A stretch of DNA of 64,000 nucleotides, from NCBI RefSeq assembly GCF_000253255.1, contig NC_015580.1, forward strand, positions 527,001 to 591,000. The letters are read 5' to 3'. The position numbers and the translations under genes were made by a program. Shown here one piece after another: positions 60,714 through 64,000 of this stretch. The stretch's first letter is position 1. Each line of letters opens with the position of its first letter. This DNA comes from Novosphingobium sp. PP1Y (GTDB taxonomy: Bacteria > Pseudomonadota > Alphaproteobacteria > Sphingomonadales > Sphingomonadaceae). The notes below the pieces were generated by a model. It was not told the DNA's origin and did not search any database. It saw only the letters and a program-made list of their open reading frames with translations.

Positions 60714-61637
60714 TCAGAGACGCAGTCCTGCTGTTTCCGGCAGGCCGGCCATGATGTTGAGGTTCTGGACCGCGGCGCCGCTGGCGCCCTTGCCCAGATT
60801 GTCGAGCATGGCGACGAGGCGGGCCTGGCTGCCGTCGGCAGAGCCGAAGACGCGCAGGGTCAGCGTGTCGACCGGCTGCATCGAGGCGCGCAGCAGCAGT
60901 TCACCCGGTTCGTCGTCGACGACCGAGACGATCGGGCTGCCTGTATAAGTCTCGCTTAACTTTCCGCGCAGGGCCTCGGGCGAGCCGGCGTTCTTCATGG
61001 CGCCGAGGTGCAGCGGCACTTCGACGACCATGCCGCGATGCGCAGCGATGACGGCGGGCGCGAAGATCGGCGGGATCGAAAGGCCAGCATGAACTGTCAT
61101 TTCGGGCACGTGCTTGTGGCCCATGGTCAGGCCATAGGCGCGAAATGCGATGTCGCGGTCTTCCTCGAATCGGCCGATCAGCGCCTTGCCGCCGCCCGAG
61201 TAACCGGAAACGGCGTGGCACACATAGGGCCAGTCGACCGGCAGCAGTCCCGCGGCCACGAGCGGCGCGACGAGGGCGAGGAAGCCGGTGGGATAGCAGC
61301 CCGGATTGCTGACGCGCATGGCCGATGCAATCGCATCGCGGCCGACCAGCTCGGGGAAGCCGTAAGTCCAGCCATCGGCGGTGCGGTAGGCGGTCGATGC
61401 GTCGATCACCCGGGTCCGGTCGTTGCGGATCATTCCCACGGCTTCGCGGGCGGCGTCGTCGGGCAGGCACAGCACGACGAAATCCGCGTCGTTCAGCGCT
61501 TCGGCGCGCGCCGAGGCGTCCTTGCGGCGTTCGTCGTCGAGAACGATGAGGTCGAACTCGCTGCGGCTGCCGAGCCGCTCTGCAATTTCAAGCCCGGTGG
61601 TGCCGGCGGCGCCGTCGATGAAGACCGTCGCGCTCAC
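60714..61637 (-). CDS. argC: N-acetyl-gamma-glutamyl-phosphate reductase, type 2
   Basis: A 307-residue ArgC of the shorter type 2 class. FIDGAAGTTGLEIAERL binds NADP and the catalytic Cys is in VSNPGCYPTGF. It reduces N-acetylglutamyl phosphate in arginine synthesis. The start is a GTG at 61637 that overlaps the stop of the SH3-type gene (GTGA), so translation is coupled. No other arginine biosynthesis gene is near. Confidence 0.95.
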   Translation of the reverse strand: MSATVFIDGAAGTTGLEIAERLGSRSEFDLIVLDDERRKDASARAEALNDADFVVLCLPDDAAREAVGMIRNDRTRVIDASTAYRTADGWTYGFPELVGRDAIASAMRVSNPGCYPTGFLALVAPLVAAGLLPVDWPYVCHAVSGYSGGGKALIGRFEEDRDIAFRAYGLTMGHKHVPEMTVHAGLSIPPIFAPAVIAAHRGMVVEVPLHLGAMKNAGSPEALRGKLSETYTGSPIVSVVDDEPGELLLRASMQPVDTLTLRVFGSADGSQARLVAMLDNLGKGASGAAVQNLNIMAGLPETAGLRL

Positions 61638-62038
61638 TGCCCGATCACCTCAATCCCGGAAAGCGCGACGTAGCCGACCTGGCCTTCCTCGCCGAGCTGG
61701 CCCCAGGCCCAGTTGCCGGCGATATCCAGCACGTTGAAGGTTTCGCCCGCGGGCAGTTCGCGGATCGCGTCCGCGTCCTCGCGCCCGGCGCTGCGCAGGA
61801 CGGCGCCCGGAAGCACCTTGTGCGGCATCGGCACCGAGTAGTGCGGCACGAAGTAGAGACCGGCGAGCTTGATGTGCGCCAGGTCTCCGCGAACCGGAAG
61901 ACAGCCGGGATCCGCGGTCACGCTCGGCCCGGTCATGGCAAGAATGCCGTCGATCCGGGGGGGACGGGTATGGGAATCCTGGATGGCCAACGCGGTCATG
62001 TCTCCAAAGTCAAAGATGGGCGCGCTTAGCTGGGGCAT
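61634..62038 (-). CDS. SH3-domain-like hypothetical protein
   Basis: A 134-residue protein whose C-terminal ~75 residues resemble a bacterial SH3 (SH3b) domain: HYSVPMPHKVLPGAVLRS, then ELPAGETFNVLDIAGNWAWG and GQVGYVALSGIEVI. No signal peptide. The ATG at 62038 is used; a later ATG at 61999 or a TTG at 62044 is possible. It lies between the M17 peptidase and argC in one minus-strand operon. Such domains often bind peptidoglycan peptides, but without a signal sequence the role is unclear. Confidence 0.75.
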   Translation of the reverse strand: MPQLSAPIFDFGDMTALAIQDSHTRPPRIDGILAMTGPSVTADPGCLPVRGDLAHIKLAGLYFVPHYSVPMPHKVLPGAVLRSAGREDADAIRELPAGETFNVLDIAGNWAWGQLGEEGQVGYVALSGIEVIGQ

Positions 62039-62063
62039 GGCCAAGAAGCAAGGTTTCGGCGAG

Positions 62064-63449
62064 TCATTTGCCGTAGCGCTGTCTTAGCATATTCCAGCTC
62101 GCCCGCAGACCCAAAGCGTCTCCCCCTTTCGGACGACCCGGCTTGGCCGAGGGGCGCCAGGCGAAAGTGTCCAAGTGGGCCCAGTCGACGCCCTTGGGCA
62201 CGAAACGGTCGAGGAACAGCGCCGCGGTGCAGGCGCCGGCAAAGCCGCCGGTGCCTGCATTGTTGATGTCGGCCACGTCGGACTTGAGCATTTCGCGGTA
62301 GCCTTCGTGCAGCGGCAGGCGCCAGCACGGATCGTCGCTGGCAAGGCCGCCGTCGAGCAGGGCCTGCGCGGTTGCATCCTCGCGCGCAAAGAGTGCGGGC
62401 AGGTCGGGGCCGAGCGCGACCCGCGCCGCGCCGGTGAGAGTTGCGAAGTCGATGATCAGCTCCGGCTCCTTCTCGCCGGCCCGGGCAAGGGCATCGCCGA
62501 GGATCAGGCGGCCTTCGGCATCGGTATTGCCGATCTCCACCGAGATGCCTGCGCGGCTGCGCAGGACGTCGCCCGGGCGGAAGGAGTTGGCTGAAACCGC
62601 GTTTTCGACGGCGGGGACCAGCAGGTGCAGGCGCACCGGCAGCTTCGCGTCCATGATCAGCCGCGCCAGTGCCAGGGCATGTGCCGCGCCGCCCATGTCC
62701 TTCTTCATCAGCAGCATGCCCGAGGACGGCTTGATGTCGAGCCCGCCCGAATCGAAGCAGACGCCCTTGCCGACGATGGCGATCCTCGGATGCCTGGGAT
62801 CGCCCCATTCCAGCTCGATCATGCGCGGGGCGTGGCTGCGCCCGGCGGCGCGGCCCACGGCATGGACCATCGGGAACTCGCGCTCGAGCATGTCGGTGCG
62901 GGTCACGTGGATCTCGGCGCGATAGGCCTTGGCAAGGCTCTCGGCCTCTGCCTCGAGCTGGCCGGGGCCCATGTCCTCGGCCGGGGTATTGACGAGGTCG
63001 CGGACCAGTTCGACGGCCTCGGCCTCGGCGGTGATCGCGTCGATCTTGCCCGCCTCGGCGGTCAGCAGTACGCGGGGGCCTTCTTCGGAAGGATCGGAGC
63101 GATAACGGTCGAAGCTGTACTGCCCGGTGATCCAGCCGAACATGGCGCGCCCCGGTTCGGCGCCATGGCAGCGATAGGTGCCGGCGGGCAGGGCATCGGC
63201 GAGCTTGGCCAGGCACCAGCTCGACAGTTCCCCGGTCCGGGCAACGCCTGCCACCACGATCCAGCCGTCGCCATCGGGGACGATCGCGTGTTCGCCTGCA
63301 TCGGCGGAGAACTTGTGCGCTTCGAGCGCAGCGCGCTGGGCAGCGGTGCGTTCCTTGAGGAAGGCGTCCAGTCCGTCCTTGTCGACGAGGTGGATCGCCA
63401 CGGCCTTCTGGCCCCGGTCCGGCTGAATCAATGGGTTCTTGTCGCTCAT
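62064..63449 (-). CDS. Leucyl aminopeptidase family protein (M17)
   Basis: A 461-residue M17 metallopeptidase. The family signature NTDAEGRLILGDAL and the metal-binding VGKGVCFDSGGLDIKPS are present, with NTPAEDMGPGQLEAEAE starting the catalytic domain at about 170. It removes N-terminal residues, typically Leu, in the cytoplasm as a two-metal hexamer. It is slightly shorter than PepA (503 residues). Confidence 0.93.
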   Translation of the reverse strand: MSDKNPLIQPDRGQKAVAIHLVDKDGLDAFLKERTAAQRAALEAHKFSADAGEHAIVPDGDGWIVVAGVARTGELSSWCLAKLADALPAGTYRCHGAEPGRAMFGWITGQYSFDRYRSDPSEEGPRVLLTAEAGKIDAITAEAEAVELVRDLVNTPAEDMGPGQLEAEAESLAKAYRAEIHVTRTDMLEREFPMVHAVGRAAGRSHAPRMIELEWGDPRHPRIAIVGKGVCFDSGGLDIKPSSGMLLMKKDMGGAAHALALARLIMDAKLPVRLHLLVPAVENAVSANSFRPGDVLRSRAGISVEIGNTDAEGRLILGDALARAGEKEPELIIDFATLTGAARVALGPDLPALFAREDATAQALLDGGLASDDPCWRLPLHEGYREMLKSDVADINNAGTGGFAGACTAALFLDRFVPKGVDWAHLDTFAWRPSAKPGRPKGGDALGLRASWNMLRQRYGK

Positions 63450-63497
63450 ATAGAGTTTCTCTAGCGTTGGCTCAGGCCTGAGTGCGAGAGGAAAATT

Positions 63498-64000
63498 ATG
63501 CGAATTGGCGGATTGGTGTTGGCAAGCGTTCTCCTGGCAGGCGGCTGTTCGGGCAAGCAGGCCGATGCCCCCGAGGATCAGCCTTCGCTTTCAGCCTCGA
63601 GCGAGGCCAGTGCCGGTCCTGCGGGAGCGGGCATGGCCTCGCAAGGGGCGGCCAGCGACGGGGCTTCGCAGGTTGCGCAAGCTGCCGCGCCCATGGGCCG
63701 CAAGGAAGAAGCCTCGAACGATCTTTACGAATTCGCCTACGAGTACCCGGACCAGGCCGGCGCAATCCCCGGGCTGCGCGCAAGGCTCGATGCCAAGCTG
63801 GACGAAACCCGCAAGGCGCTCATCTCCGAATCGCGCGATGACCGGCGCGAGGCGAAGAAGAACGACTTTCCCTATCACGCGCATAGCAGCCAGACCTCGT
63901 GGAAGGTGGTGACCGACTTGCCGGGCTGGCTGTCGCTGTCCTCCGAGTTCTACGTCTTTTCCGGCGGTGCCCATGGCATGAGCGGTTTCGATTCGCTGCT
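63498..64000 (+). CDS. DUF4163/DUF3298-type lipoprotein, 3'-truncated by window edge
   Basis: At least 167 residues, running off the window. AGAGGA precedes the ATG at 63498. The signal ends in lipobox A-G-G-C (Cys17), followed by a Ser/Ala/Gly-rich linker to about residue 75. Then NDLYEFAYEYPDQAGAIPG and SSEFYVFSGGAHGMSGFDS match the DUF4163 plus DUF3298 (PdaC/RsiV-like) pattern; GGAHG is the DUF3298 hallmark. In other bacteria this module binds lysozyme or cell-wall polymers. It diverges from the M17 gene. Confidence 0.82.
   Translation, partial: MRIGGLVLASVLLAGGCSGKQADAPEDQPSLSASSEASAGPAGAGMASQGAASDGASQVAQAAAPMGRKEEASNDLYEFAYEYPDQAGAIPGLRARLDAKLDETRKALISESRDDRREAKKNDFPYHAHSSQTSWKVVTDLPGWLSLSSEFYVFSGGAHGMSGFDSL

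Overview
The window is about 65% GC, densely coded and free of transposases, integrases, CRISPR arrays and recognisable tRNA or rRNA genes. Gene content and order (argS-SPOR-nagZ-scpA-scpB-tatABC; miaB, phoH, ybeY and corC together; smc next to two DsbA-like genes, dciA and mutY; a large TonB-dependent receptor; SoxR; type 2 ArgC; plant-type GshA) point to an alphaproteobacterium of the order Sphingomonadales, most likely a Novosphingobium/Sphingobium-like chromosome. This assignment is inferred from gene content and order.

Layout. 0-9 kb: the 3' part of a glycosyltransferase, an outer-membrane assembly pair (YfgM-like TPR protein and BamB), an ICMT-like membrane methyltransferase, gshA, rsmE diverging from ubiA, and a SRAP/YedK gene. 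9-9.8 kb: a VOC-family gene and soxR diverge around a perfect SoxR-box palindrome. 9.8-19 kb: smc, two thiol oxidoreductases, dciA, mutY, a Tat-exported serine hydrolase, nudC. 18.8-28.6 kb: DUF1489, mgtE, a cyclophilin, a LysR regulator, then corC, ybeY, phoH, an alpha/beta hydrolase and miaB on the minus strand, ending at trmL.

28.8-42.4 kb is an accessory sugar-acid island lying between trmL and argS. A minus-strand operon (gluconate 5-dehydrogenase, 2-hydroxyacid dehydrogenase, SDR, zinc alcohol dehydrogenase) diverges from a plus-strand operon (L-idonate 5-dehydrogenase, small alpha/beta-barrel-like protein, LacI-type repressor, beta-hydroxyacid dehydrogenase, gluconokinase, MFS transporter). 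A third, minus-strand unit encodes a 956-residue TonB-dependent receptor and a PEP-mutase/isocitrate-lyase-family enzyme. Together they suggest idonate or ketogluconate uptake and conversion to gluconate and 6-phosphogluconate. Four near-identical 14-bp dyads, two in the divergent promoter region and two before the TonB receptor, look like the operators of the LacI-type repressor and tie the three units into one regulon. This is the most interesting system in the window.

42.9-64 kb returns to housekeeping: argS, SPOR protein, nagZ, scpAB, tatABC, an exported amidohydrolase, a second beta-hydroxyacid dehydrogenase, threonine ammonia-lyase, an SDR, the Bpt/Ate-type aminoacyl-transferase, a lone phage-type GH24 lysozyme, two exported proteins, glnA and glnB (with a sigma-54-like promoter and inverted repeats upstream), argC, an SH3-type protein, an M17 aminopeptidase, and the start of a DUF3298-type lipoprotein cut by the window end.
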